From: Odontocerum albicorne
Lineage: Eukaryota; Arthropoda; Insecta; Trichoptera; Odontoceridae
Length of the DNA stretch: 64,000 nucleotides
Assembly (NCBI GenBank): GCA_949825065.1
Contig: OX463852.1
Coordinates: 17,944,189-18,008,188, forward strand
Reading direction: 5' to 3'
In this document: positions 10,956-21,870 of the stretch, in pieces
Numbering within the stretch: the stretch's first letter is position 1
Layout of the letters: each line of letters opens with the position of its first letter
Made by a program: the position numbers and the translations under genes
The notes under the pieces: model-generated
The model's input: only the letters and a program-made list of their open reading frames with translations
What the model was told of the DNA's origin: nothing
Databases searched by the model: none

Positions 10956-11072
10956 TAAAAAAATACATTTATGTAGTTTATTGTGAACGTTGAAAGGGAA
11001 CTATAACATACACTAATAAATACAGATTTTTTAATCATTAAAGTTGTGGATACATATTTTTGCGACATCCTG

Positions 11073-12080
11073 TATATTAACGTGGTGTCATAGAAAAATA
11101 TAAGTATATTAATATGTACATAATATGTATAGTTGTAACATTAATACATGTTAAATTCTAGCCTTTCGTCTCTACCATGCTTTTCTCCTCAAAAAGTCCC
11201 AGCCAAATCTCCATCAAATATCCCACGTCCGCTTCCTTCAATTATTCGATGAAGGAGTAAGGTGTGACTAATACCCGGACTGATACTCCGGGCACAGTAC
11301 TAGTTTACCTCTCCGTCAACCTGACTTTTAATGCCGAGCATGCTGATTGAGGAGGCTAATATTTAGGCTAATATAATAATACACGTCATCCAGATATTTC
11401 CTTTCCTAGACGAAACTCAAACAATACAAAAGTCGATTGTTTTTTAAAAAGCATTTTTCTTGATTGCGTTAAGGTGAAATCACGTAAAAAGAATACGCGT
11501 AAATCGAGGGGTAGGTGTGTATATACTCGTATGCCCTAAATCACGAGTGCATTTGGTAAACAAAATTCAAGCAAGTCATTTATTTGGAGTCAGGTAATTT
11601 TATGTAAATCACTTTCATATCCGAAGAAATTCAAAGTCGAAAGTTGAATTATTGAATTACAAATGAGGAATCAAAGCCAATGTTACGTGGCATCAAACCA
11701 TCTGATACATAAATTTAATATGACGCTTGCACTGCACGCGATGCGCTGCAAGAATTAGCGGACTTTCGGCTATAATAGCTATATAAATCTAAAAAAAGCT
11801 TTGGTTGGTAGCTGCCAGGGAAACCCAATGACTCATCGCTTTGAGACTTGGCATTGAGGGTTGTTTGTTTACGTAATAACGGGGTAGGAAACTGTATAAA
11901 AATAACGACTTTTATGATATATAAATAAATATCACGTTATAAAGAATTGCATAATAGTCATTAGATGCTATAACAAGCTCGCCCCTCCGACGTTAGCAAT
12001 TTCCAGAACAAATAGTTCCAGTTTTGTAATAATATTAAAAAGCGCTAGAGGTTTACTGATGCTGTTGCTTCTTTACGTGC
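11073..12080. other. AT-rich sequence, nothing recognised
   Basis: About 1 kb with no recognisable motif. TACTCGTA occurs at 11524-11531. No open frame of note. Confidence 0.55.
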
Positions 12081-12084
12081 TCAC

Positions 12085-12245
12085 GGAACTTGAGTAGGCA
12101 CGAACCGCGAGTTTCGTGCCTACTCAAGTGGTTTAAGCTCGATGAATTGCGTCGAAGACAATGTTGGCTTTCGGCCATGAATCACCAGTTCTGATGCGTT
12201 GAAGAGTACCGTACGAATAAATACGAAAACCAGAATAAAAGCATC
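12085..12245 (+). mobile_element. SINE-B body fragment with perfect hairpin
   Basis: It contains 'cgtgcctactcaagtggttt', the 'gaagacaatgttggctttcggcca' region and 'tctgatgcgttgaagagtac', all matching SINE-B. The 5' edge folds: 12089-12104 and 12113-12128 are exact complements (16-bp stem, 8-nt loop). The left arm is not part of the normal SINE-B order, so it looks like a fold-back addition. Confidence 0.65.
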
Positions 12246-12539
12246 TCAATACTCTGTACTCCAATCAAGTCCTTGATGTTGCGAATCCAAAATTTTTGTC
12301 TTCTGACTTCCCGATGAAATGTACGAGGTAATACTTCTCACAATTTAAGATATCGCTAAAATTTGATATCTTAGGAACATTCAAATTAGTAATCAACTGA
12401 GCAGATAGTTCTAATGACGGTATTGGAGATACTAAGATCGTCCAAATAATTTTCACCATTCTTCTGTGTTGTTAGATACATACGCTACACTCCACCTAAA
12501 GTCGAATGTGTGTAACTATCACGCATCGGAAGATCTACA

Positions 12540-13145
12540 AAGGTTTCTTTGCTCAACTACGATTTCTTTGACTTTATACATGTCCTCTTTGAAAATATCG
12601 CACACTTGATCCAAACATACTTTCTTCGGTGTTTTTCTACCACACCTTCCACTCACATTTGAACTGTATATTTATTTTGTTAGTATTTCCTCATTCATCC
12701 GTTCTACGTGCCCAAACCATCTCAGCGTGATCTTCTTCATCTTACTTAACACATTAGCCTTAAGTTCACATTCATCTCTAATAACTTAAATACGTGTTCT
12801 GTCACACATTGTCATCCCGTATATTCTTATAAGTGAACGCATTTCAACAGCATTTATTTATTCGTTTTTTTCCACGTCCACGTTTCACTTCCATACATCA
12901 TAATTGGGAATAAAATACTGTTGTGGACTATCATCTTGGCATATTTTGATAATATCCGGTTCGTGTATACATTTCAGTGCTCCGTTGACTTTGTTTCTTA
13001 TCGCTACACGCCGTACAATATCCCTCGTAACTCTTCCTTCATCTGAGAAAATACTACCTAAATTGTAAGATTCTTTAACTTGCTCTAATCTTTCACAGTT
13101 TTCTCTCACCATGACAATAAATGTTGTCACGGAGGTCATCAGATG
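12540..13145 (-). pseudogene. LINE family R, longest C-terminal copy
   Basis: The minus-strand frame at 12885-13139 contains 'NLGSIFSDEGRVTRDIVRRV', then 'RNKVNGALKCIHEPDIIK', the region after the RT catalytic box in family R. Further 3' (12700-12880, frameshifted) come the 'RNEVIRDECELK' and 'RWFGHVERMNEE' blocks. At 12540-12660 are the 'GRGRPRK' linker and the segment before the terminal 'SAYP' motif. Several frameshifts break it. It is the best guide to the family's C-terminal order. Confidence 0.8.
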
Positions 13146-13319
13146 ATCGACTACTTTGGAGGCTTTAAGATTTTATTGCTAAGAATATAATTAAAATTAA
13201 TTAAATGAAATATGAACCTCACTTTATATAACATAGTTACTCTGCTTTTCCTAACAAGAGCGGTACGAGTATATATGGTAGGTAATTTTCCGACAGAGAG
13301 GAGGAACCTTATATTTGCT

Positions 13320-13580
13320 GACGCAATACCAAGTTGCCCAACTTCCGCGCACGAAGGACGTATAATGATCCTGTCTGAACCCGCTTGGCACGAGGTATTC
13401 CCGCGGCGTGGGCGGGGGCGGCGGGAGAGGGGTGTCGATAGTATACTACGAGGGGGAGGCTGCGCGCGCACTCGAGGGGGCTGAGAAGAAGCGTGGTAGA
13501 GGAATAGGACGTGGGAGGCGTGACTGCCGAGGCAAGTGTGTTACACGATATGGAAGTATATAAGCATCGCTGATCCAACA
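13320..13580 (+). promoter_or_regulatory. GC-rich, CpG-rich island with TATA-like motif
   Basis: A sharp GC-rich block at 13380-13520 contains a GGGCGGGGGCGGCGGG run (Sp1-like GC boxes) and several CpGs. About 90 bp downstream, at 13557-13565, is GTATATAAGC, a good TATA box match. No coding frame follows. It could be an orphan promoter, a transposon promoter or simply a GC-rich insert. The call rests on base composition and one motif. Confidence 0.35.
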
Positions 13581-13759
13581 ATCAAAAGGATTATTAAACT
13601 ATCGAATTGCCATACAGCTGGTTAATTTTCAAGAATAAACGTAGTACTCGTCGATGGGATTACGGGAGTCAGCGACCGCGGTTTAACGGTTAGCCTTCAC
13701 GCTAAGCAAGTGAGATGGTGGATAATATTCTTCTAGATTTACTCCCAGACTATTTTGCA

Positions 13760-13930
13760 TGCATTCATATATGATATACCATCCCGTCTTACCCTGTCGC
13801 GGTAGGCAGAGAGGACAGAGCGTCACACTTCCCTATCTCGGGACATTTTCTTGGCCTGTTCTACATTCAGAGACCTTCTCATAACTCATACGATTTCTCT
13901 GATTTTCTTCTTTCAAAATATCATTCAATT
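13760..13930 (-). pseudogene. LINE family R 3' end
   Basis: The sequence 'ccctgtcgcggtaggcagag' with 'ctacattcagagaccttctcata' is the shared 3' terminal segment of family R read on the minus strand ('..SVLSAYPDRE' and the short untranslated tail with ATG-rich repeats). No upstream RT is present. Confidence 0.65.
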
Positions 13931-13934
13931 GTAC

Positions 13935-14165
13935 CTAAAGAAACACTGCAACAAATTAAACCAGCCGACTATTTAGGAAGTTTGACCTACTCGTTATTAC
14001 CGTTGGAAGTATGGATTTGATATGACAAGACTTGCTAAAACGAAACAGCTTACACACAATAGATCAATACACGCACATACGTCATCCACCTATAGGTTGG
14101 CTGACAATCGTACTAATCGCAAGGGCTAGCCTACTATCGAGTATCGATTATGAAGCCTTCTCAAT
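13935..14165. repeat. Dispersed repeat E, copy 1
   Basis: It matches 59825-60065 in the same orientation. Shared strings include 'caacaaattaaacc' (versus 'cagcaaattaaacc'), 'ttgatatgacaagact' (versus 'attgatttttcaagact'), 'cacacaatagatcaata' and 'ggttggctgacaat'. Both copies end near 'cctatcgta'-like sequence. The family has no coding potential I can see and I cannot assign it to a class. Confidence 0.6.
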
Positions 14166-14447
14166 AAAGTTAAAATTCATCGCGAATTCAGCATTCTTCG
14201 ATAGTCCCACGAATCAAAAGATTTCAATTTGTACGATGGCCTGAATAAGTGTTTACGATTCAATACCATAAAGAAGTACGGAGTATATCATATATAGTTT
14301 GAAGAAGAAGCAGCTTCGCGCCCTCTCCATTCCATTCTTACTTTGATCTTTTGAGTCGGCAAAAATATTTAGATCACATAAAGTATATTAAATGCTTTAT
14401 TCAGCCATAAAAATCCCATAAACCGTTAAAACTTAAATTGTGACTAC

Positions 14448-14720
14448 CTCCGTAATCTAGATGGTAAGACGCTTGACTTCCACTCGGGGGTTTCGGGTTC
14501 GATTACTGAAGATACCAAAAGTGTGCGAGAATTGTTACATGTTTTGTGCGATAGTATTTCCAACATGTGTGAGGACGCACTGTGAGTTCCAGGTCTCAGT
14601 CTGTGGTTCTAAGCCCGAAGGCTCGTTTAACGGGGCCGAAGACAATGTTGCCTCCCTATCACACTGTTCGATATGTATAAATCACCGATTCTAATAAGTT
14701 GAAGTGTACCTTACATATTG
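14448..14720 (+). mobile_element. SINE-B, nearly full length
   Basis: The tRNA-derived head has box A-like 'gtaatctagatggtaagacg' and box B-like 'GGGTTCGATTA'. The body holds 'gtggttctaagcccgaaggc', 'gaagacaatgttgcctccc' and the terminal 'gattctaataagttgaag' fold. It is the best SINE-B for defining the order head, linker, conserved block, 3' hairpin. Transcription would be by RNA polymerase III from the internal boxes. Confidence 0.8.
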
Positions 14721-15784
14721 AGGAAAATTGATACTTAAATATAAAATGATTTACTTAAAGTATACTTATCAGATATAACAAAACCGATTAATTGTGGGTT
14801 GGTTCTTATAAGCATTTTTACCTCCACACTCTAGCCCGGGACTCTCATAACCTTGACAGCTTGGGGTTGGTGGTGAGAGGGTTCAACTGATTCAGTGTTT
14901 CACCCTCTGCAACACCCATCATAAGCGGACCGGTCCAATGCCTCATTCTAAACACTCTTCAAAGGTTGTTTTGTTCCAAAGTAGCTTGGTTATTATTTTT
15001 CAAGCGGGTTGACCTATTTCAACTTTTGTGAGTTGTTTGTGCCTTTATTTTGTAAAAGTTTTTCATAGCAAATACTCGTATACAAGAAAAGGAAAAATTT
15101 AAGAAATCTTGTATTTTGGTTAGTAAAAATTATGAAAAGTGTTCGGAAAAGGGTTTACGAATTAATTTCAAGAATTCAAAAGTAATGATTATTTAAATTA
15201 TACGAGTGAGTGGTTGTAATGTATGTATAAATAATGAAAGCCTAGTAAAGTAAATTGTGGAAGGTGTGAAGAACTGTAATCTCTGTCTACCCTAAAAAGG
15301 ATATGGTGTAATTGTACTATATGGCTAATAGCCTTCCACATTCTGTGTAGGTATGCACTCGTAAATTACGGTCGTTCACATTTTTTATAAATCATAGCCT
15401 TACCGATTCTTTGTAAATCGTAGTCTAAACATTATTTATAGATTTCGAGTTTCCTGTCTAATCTTATGTATTTGGTATTCCAGAGAAAATATTTTTCCAT
15501 TTTTGTATGTTTTATCGCAATATTTTTACCCGACCAATGTTGGGTTTCTTGAAAGCGTTTAGACCTTTAATTTAATCGTAATGCTAGGTGCAAACTACAT
15601 TATCTCAGTTATAGTGACATTAAATAAAGTTTTAAAAAAATTCTATAAATTTAAATAGCCAAAAAATATATAGATTAAAATAATTTTATATCCACGAGGC
15701 ATAAGATACGAAGTTCATTTGAATCGTATTTTCTTTCTTTAAATACGGGAAGATATATTTTTCGATTTCTAAAACTCCCGCGAT
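14721..15784. other. AT-rich sequence, nothing recognised
   Basis: No gene or repeat signature beyond TACTCGTA at 15073-15080. The segment at 14810-14960 is somewhat less AT-rich ('cgggactctcataacc...') without a recognisable motif. Confidence 0.5.
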
Positions 15785-15895
15785 TCTTAACCTGAATGCT
15801 CGATTACTGGGCCTGAAGACAATATTGTCCCCTGGCCACGCTCATCAATATATATGGATCATCATCCCGAAAAGATTAAACGGTACCATACGAAA
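15785..15895 (+). mobile_element. SINE-B body fragment
   Basis: It contains 'gaatgctcgattactgggcc', 'gaagacaatattgtcccctg', 'ccacgctcatcaata' and 'gtaccatacgaaagaa', which is the SINE-B body through its 3' end. The head is missing. Confidence 0.7.
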
Positions 15896-16400
15896 GAAGA
15901 AGAATAGAGATGCCCGGTGCTTAAGCATCCGGAACTGGCCAACAGATGCCAAAGATGAAAGACTTCTCTTGTGAAGGTTACGGATCTTGAATGCCACTTT
16001 GTATTGTAGTTCCAAAGATACGTGTAAAATAGTACGAAGAACATCGTACAGTTTTATAGAAAGGGAAGAAAATGGAAGCCTAGGTAATAATAAACAGAAA
16101 TAGCGTAACATAACTGACCTAAGGGTACGCGAACGTGGCAGACCACCGCCTCCAGTAGGCACAGTGGGCACGAGCGCGCAGCAGGCCATTAAGTGTAGCG
16201 ATACCGGAGTACCGGAACTGAAGTGAGGGAGGGCAGGCATTTTCTTTCCTACATAATGGAGTAATTCCAAGGCGCAGGGCAGTGACTCCCAACCTTTTTA
16301 GCTCTTAATTAGTGATGATCAATATCAAGTTACTCCAAGTCATCTACCGCTAAATTCTCCCAGAAACGTTTTCACTGGGTGATAATTTCTAAAGAAGACG
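15896..16400. other. Unassigned; contains possible hAT end
   Basis: A 141-aa minus-strand frame (15845-16270) overlaps the SINE-B fragment and shows no domain, so I do not call it. At 16281 the string CAGTGACTCCCAACCTTTTT resembles a hAT terminal inverted repeat, but I find no matching end or 8-bp target duplication nearby. Confidence 0.35.
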
Positions 16401-16620
16401 CTTATCTTCCAGTCTTGAGGTTAAGAGTGGTCGCTAGGCCAGTAACACGGAAATGGACAAACTACAATTTATGTGCCTGTTTCAGTCGTTCTAAATCTAA
16501 ACGTTCGATTAATGGGATCGAAGATAATGTTTATTCTGCTGAAATAGTCTCCCAGCAACACCCATTCTCGTGTCCGCATCACCAATGTTAAAGAATATTT
16601 CTTAATACGAATGAATGATA
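16400..16620 (+). mobile_element. SINE-B, degenerate
   Basis: The head is eroded; the body has 'cagtcgttctaaatctaaac', 'cgattaatgggatcgaagat' and 'gtctcccagcaacacc', then 'tgtccgcatcaccaatgt'. It is older than the copy at 14448. Confidence 0.6.
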
Positions 16621-16639
16621 CTCGACAGTTAAATGTCTA

Positions 16640-16885
16640 TTATATAGAAGTTAGTTCGCCCCAGTCTGGTGACAATACTCGCAGGCACTGAGTGCGTGTG
16701 CGAGAGAGTTTTGGCCTCTTCACGAACGACAAGCTGCCAATACGAAGCGCAAGTTCCATGCCTACTACTCCAGCGGTTCTAAGCCCGAAGGCTCAACTAC
16801 TGGGACCGAAGAGAATATTGTCTCCTGACGAAGTTCTTCAACATGTCCGTATTAGAAATTCGGATATGTTGAAGAATGTCACATA
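16640..16885 (+). mobile_element. SINE-B body and 3' end
   Basis: The linker 'ccagtctggtgacaatactc' is followed by 'gcggttctaagcccgaaggc', 'tactgggaccgaagagaata' and a strong terminal hairpin ('ttcttcaacatgtccg' against 'cggatatgttgaagaa', 16830-16875). It lacks the tRNA head and directly follows another SINE-B copy. Confidence 0.75.
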
Positions 16886-17418
16886 AAATAAGAAGTATGT
16901 TTGCTGAATTGTATGAAGTCAATCTTACGTATGCATGTATTTATTAATTTTTCAAATGAATCAGAATAGTTGGTAGAATTTATAATTGAATTAATGATTC
17001 CTCATTTTAAGATTAACTGCATTGTAACTTCAGAAATGCGATTTTCGTCAAAGCCTCATAAAACAGGTTAAGAAAGTAAAAAGAAAAACTACAGTACCTG
17101 TCCTTTATTTGAAAAAGAAATAAAAATAAAGCATTGTTATTGTGGGAAAGATATTTATTTGTGGTCAAGAGAATGCGAAAGAACCTCAAATATCGGTAAA
17201 GTGGAATAATTCACGTTTATCATTGTACTTTGGAAATCATTTCATAATATACGTAAATTATAATATCTTATAGCGTACTTTTAATTGAATATACTATTTA
17301 AGGTTACATAAAAGATACCCGTTCCTACTGAAGGATTGTAAAGCAGTATTTAAAAATAAACTTTATTTCAAAGGCAGGCTAAGAATTCTGTTGAAATTAA
17401 TACGAGGGTAGCGATATA
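16886..17418. other. AT-rich sequence up to mariner
   Basis: No recognisable signal. The last two bases are the TA target duplication of the mariner element. Confidence 0.55.
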
Positions 17419-18690
17419 TTAGGTCCCCACATACGAAACCGGCGTTTTGCCGTACTTGCAACTTTGATCTCAAATATCTTCTCTTTGGTTAGGAATTTCA
17501 AACTCAAATTTATACAGCTATTTACTCAAGTATTTGTGTTTCGAAAATTATAATTCATTTGTTTTTTCCTCAATTGTTTTTTTTCTTTGCGTCACTCAGT
17601 TTACAAAATGGAAAACTTGAAATATCGCGTTATTTACGAGTACGAGTTCCACCGTGGCACCAGTGCTGCAGAAACGGCTCGAAGGATTAATGATGTGTAT
17701 GGCGACGGTGCCGCAAAAGAAAACACAGTGCGTTTTTGGTTCCAACGTTTTCGTTCTGGAAATTTCGACCTGCAGAACAAGCCCCGTGGAGAAAGTTGAT
17801 AATGAAGAATTGAAGGCTATTGTGGAAGCAGATCCATCGCAAACCACGTCCGAGTTAGCTGCAGGCTGCGGTGTTAGTGATAAAACTGTTTTAATCCACT
17901 TGAAGCAAATTGGGAAGGTGAAAAAGCTTGAAAGGTGGGTACCTCACGAATTGAGTGAAGCAAATCAACAAACGCGCGTTGACTGCTGCGTTGCATTCCT
18001 CAACCGGCACAATAATGAAGGGATTTTGAATCGAATCATTACCTGTGATGAAAAGTGGATCCTGTATGATAATCGGAAGCGCTCATCGCAATGGCTGAAC
18101 CCTGCCGAACCAGCCAAACCATGCCCCAAGCGAAAATTGACTCCAAAAAAGTTACTTGTGAGCGTTTGGTGGACTAGTGCTGGTGTCGTTCACTACAGCT
18201 TTCTTAAATCTGGCCAGACGATTACGGCAGATGTCTATTGTTAGCAACTGCAAACCATGATGGAAAAGCTAGCTGCTAAACAACCGAGGTTAATCGCTCT
18301 AGGCCACTGCTGCTTCATGATAACGCTAGACCACACACTGCACAACAGACGGCTACCAAATTAGAAGAGCTTCAATTGGAATGTCTAAGACATCCACCGT
18401 ACTCTCCGGACCTTGCCCCAACAGATTACTATTTTTTTCGAAATTTGGATAACTTCTTGCAAGGGAAAAAATTCAACTCCGATGGGGCAGTCCAAACCGA
18501 CTTCAAAGATTTTATTGATTCCCGTCCGAATGGTTTTTTTAGTAAAGGGATCGATGAACTACCTATGAGATGGCAAAAGTGCATAGATAGCAATGGTACA
18601 TACTTTGATTAAATAAATATATTATATTAAAAAAAAATCAACTTTATGTTCCTCCCAAACAAAACGCCAATTTCACATGTAAGGACCCAA
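17419..18690 (+). mobile_element. Full-length mariner element
   Basis: A 1,272-bp element with inverted terminal repeats of about 31 bp (17419-17449 and 18660-18690, complementary at all but about seven positions, mostly transitions). It is flanked on both sides by the TA target duplication (17417-17418, 18691-18692). The ends begin TTAGGTCC and TTGGGTCC. Size and structure are normal for mariner. It encodes one broken transposase and is therefore probably immobile unless helped by a related enzyme. Confidence 0.92.
17608..18612 (+). pseudogene. Mariner transposase, DD34D, broken
   Basis: The enzyme excises and inserts mariner at TA sites. The ATG at 17608 begins 'MENLKYRVIYEYEFHRGTSA', the usual N-terminal helix-turn-helix. 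All three catalytic aspartates are still encoded: 'TCDEKW' (Asp codon 18047), 'HDNARPH' (18319) and 'APTDYYFF' (18424), with 34 residues between the last two, hence DD34D. Three lesions break it: a frameshift/deletion near 17790 that removes the linker between the two DNA-binding halves, a TAG at 18242-18244 in place of a Gln codon, and a frameshift near 18290 just before the second aspartate. Reading frames resume normally after each. The C-terminus ends at TAA 18610-18612. Frame changes rather than heavy substitution suggest moderate age. Confidence 0.9.
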
Positions 18691-18750
18691 TATATGGTAT
18701 ATAGAGAGACACGTGTTTACAGCGATAATGCAAACGAAAACAAAAGAAGG

Positions 18751-18788
<38 letters not shown>

Positions 18789-19380
18789 AATAATGGCCGT
18801 GAACTCCTATATATGAAGGAGTATACGCCAAGAAGGCTTTTATCAAATGACAACCAGTATTAAAAGCACAGTTCTAAACCATAGACAAAAATACACATCA
18901 TAAATATATTAACTAGAATCGGAAAACGAAGAAATTTTTTCAATAAATTCATTATATCACACATAGAAAAAGTGTCTAATGGCGAGTAGTCATGAACGAG
19001 GAAGTAAACATATATTTAAATAGGAGGAATAAATGAATATATTAGACGAATACGGTATGATGAATCAGTGAATTTCTTGGTAACTTAATTTTAGAAATAC
19101 TGCCACAGAAACTGAGCTAGGTGCGGGATTAGTGGTTTGACTGTTCGCCGTTCACGTTCGGGCGAGGCAATTATTTCGGTTACTGTAGAGTCAAGGTCAA
19201 GAGAAGGTATACGAGCGTGTAGTAATGAGCACATTGCTCACGGTCCATGGCTCATCGTAGTCGGAGAAAGCAATATACTCGTACAGCGATACATTGAATG
19301 TGTTTCGTAACCTGACTCGTTTAACTTTTGTGTTGTAAGAGGTATTCTGTTGTGTTATTACACTTTTTTTTATTTATTTA
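18691..19380. other. AT-rich flank with CT microsatellite
   Basis: It contains a pure (CT)n run at about 18751-18785 and TACTCGTA at 19276-19283. No gene recognised. Confidence 0.6.
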
Positions 19381-21597
19381 TTGACATACATTCTATCTAA
19401 CACCCTCTTCGTTCCGTCGGCACAAAATACCTCCACCTAGGTAGGTTATTGCATGTCCACACACGTAAAGCCAAGACTGCGAATTTACGCATCTGGATGG
19501 TGTAAGATGGGGGTCCGTGTAGGTGATAAAAAGGTACAACGTTTGGCATTCCTAATACGTAATACAACCATCTGGATAAAGCCAGATATCCTTTACATAA
19601 CCAACAACCCCCGATCACTATGTTGAAATCCAAGCTCAGTTTAATTAAGACCACTAAGCATCTCGAATCATACCTGCTGTCATTAAGATGAACGAGTGGA
19701 GAGGAACATCAGGCTCCAGTGGGTGAATTTTGTTTGTAGAGGCATAACCGGGCTTTGAACTGTCCAGGAGGACCAAAAGAATATCTTAAAACGCTCCAAA
19801 AAGGATTTGAGAGAACTAAAGACATGACAAAATGGATAATGCGAGTATTATTATGTAATATATCGATGTCCATTAAGTCTCTTTGTATGTCCATAAAGAG
19901 CAGTCGATGCGACATTTGCAACAACGGTGCCTAAAGAGCAGTGAGGAGGACGTGATTTGTGGAATGCCCAGTGTTGCGCAGGTGTCAGAATTCTGGGCGA
20001 AAAATAAATTCAATGTTTTTGACACAATACGAAGAAGAATACGTAACCCAACTACTTTGAGCGCTTCACCCGTTTCGTGGCGATTAAACGCTTCTGCTGT
20101 GTACGAAGATGAATCAACTCATTTTTCAAATGGTCCTATCTTCCTAGTCCAAAGGTTTTTGTAAAAATATTTCATATAGATAAATCTGCCGATGACACCA
20201 GCAGGTGTCGATCTGGGGAATCCGGGATCCGGGGTTTGAGGTCGGTCTGTGTACGCAAAAACACTGTGTACATGTACGCAAAACACGTGTACACTAAACA
20301 GCATTACACATGTACACTAAACAACAATACAAATCGTTATAAGGTTTCTGGAGTCGAATTAAGATCGCTTCCTCACCTCTTCAAAGCCAGATCTCCGTCG
20401 AGACGCCGCAAAAATAACGAACGACGTTATAAAAAAGCTCAATATAGTTGATGTTATTTTTCTTTTAATTGGATTTTTTTATATCTTAAATTTTTATGTT
20501 TTTACATAATATTATTTTTATATTTTTTTTAGGATTGAAGAAATGTAAATGCATCATATATTTTATTCTAGCGCCGAGTAGTGACATTAAGTAATTTAAT
20601 TATGAACTAAAATCTGGTCGAATTGGAAATAATAGCTACATAGAATAAAACCACGAGATGAAATTGCTAAGTTAACACATAAAAATGAAAAATAAAAAAA
20701 AATCATAATACTAAATTCGGGGCTCAGGGCGAAGTCCAAAAATTTTATATCTGGTGCTATAATTTATATCCCAAGTAGTACGTGCAATAAAAAAACAGGC
20801 AGTCTTAGATAGACAAAAGCCACAGATCAAGTGATTCCATGAAGTTTATACTAACCCCGTACTTCAAAGAACCAATATTTCACGGAAGAGAAAGATTTTT
20901 CCAAGAATGTGATCATATTGTTGGAAAAGTCTGTACGTCGCTAATTGGAACAACATATATATGGAATCTATGCGTATTATCTATTATATTACATTGGCAT
21001 TATTGCCAAGTAAGCCAGCGTCCCTGATTTGATTCCTAGAAAAATAATTAAAGGACCGTTTATATTATACTTTAAGACTTTATTATATATAAATTTAGGT
21101 TTTTTTGTAAATTATTAGGTACTTACTTACAACCAATTCTTAGAGATACGAGTATACGTGTCGGCAAAAAAATGTTATGTTCGCTGGAATACTCGACGCA
21201 GATAAATCGTGCATAGCCTGTCCTGAACCCCAAGTTGTTGGATGTTGGGTACATTGGTGCGCCGTTCCATCCAAGTTACCCAAGGGGCCCAAGTAATTAA
21301 GGTTTTTTATTAAATTTTTTGTAAATTATTTTGATTATAAATATTCTTCGATCTGATCGACTATTTTTAGTGATGTAAAAAGGTTGGTAATCTATCCTGT
21401 GGGTGGATTTCGTACGTAAGTATTGTTTGGTTCCTTTCTTGGAAGCTGCTGATTTCAGCAAGCCTTCACGGCTCAAATCCAAGGTATGATTGCGAAAGTT
21501 TGTCAAGTTCCAAGATGATCATATATATTCGTATATAGTTAATTCAATTGGAATGACCCTTATGCTTCAAGTATCCCTCTTCCTTCTTCTCTTATTC
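19381..21597. other. Unassigned 2.2 kb
   Basis: Several short frames (19397-19654 minus, 19883-20164 plus) show no recognisable domain. At 20255-20330 there is an imperfect tandem of 'tgtgtacatgtacgcaaaac' and 'cacatgtacactaaacaac'. TACGAGTA is at 21147-21154. The rest is AT-rich with no signal. Confidence 0.45.
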
Positions 21598-21870
21598 AGC
21601 GATTTCTAACGGGGGGAATATCGTCTCCTTGCGGGGCGATTTTAATATTCAGGGGGCGTTGATGAGTACATAACTATAAGGGAAGCGATAGTTCTTTCAA
21701 AGAGGTCGTTATGTTATATATTAAATATTATATTAATAAAAAAATCTCAGCCTGGCAATTCAGCGCAGTTGTAAACTTCATTCCTCTATCAACGGCAAAA
21801 ACATGTCTACGTAAAAATTATTGGGGCGTTGGTCCAAGAAAGTTGGGAAACCCCGACTTAGTCGCTGAGA
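21598..21870. mobile_element. Possible non-autonomous hAT element
   Basis: The left edge reads CAGCGATTTCTAACGGGG. The right edge complement reads CAGCGACTAAGTCGGGGTTT, then CCCAAC. hAT elements often have CA-starting ends with 'CCCAAC/TAAC' and G/C-run sequence. No clear 8-bp target duplication is visible, so the limits are uncertain and the call is tentative. Confidence 0.35.

Larger units (their letters stand above)
10282..11072 (+). mobile_element. Tc1-like transposon, internally deleted
   Basis: The ends are inverted repeats flanked by TA: left CAGGGTGTCGCAAAAAATG from 10282, right end the complement with one or two changes, finishing at 11072. The left inverted repeat is tandemly duplicated (second copy 10310-10336). 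Inside, ATG at 10410 begins a transposase N-terminus (MAKF, stop, then TEKVYFKVLLEVRKR). It jumps directly to the C-terminal part of a Tc1-like transposase, so the whole catalytic core is lost. About 0.8 kb against the roughly 1.3-1.7 kb usual for the family. It cannot move itself. Confidence 0.8.

Noticed and set aside
15845..16270. 141-aa open frame on the minus strand as a gene
   Set aside because: It overlaps a SINE-B fragment, is low in recognisable motifs, and sits in repeat-rich sequence; length alone is expected by chance.
16281..16400. hAT element starting CAGTGACTCCCAACC
   Set aside because: No partner inverted end or 8-bp target duplication could be found.
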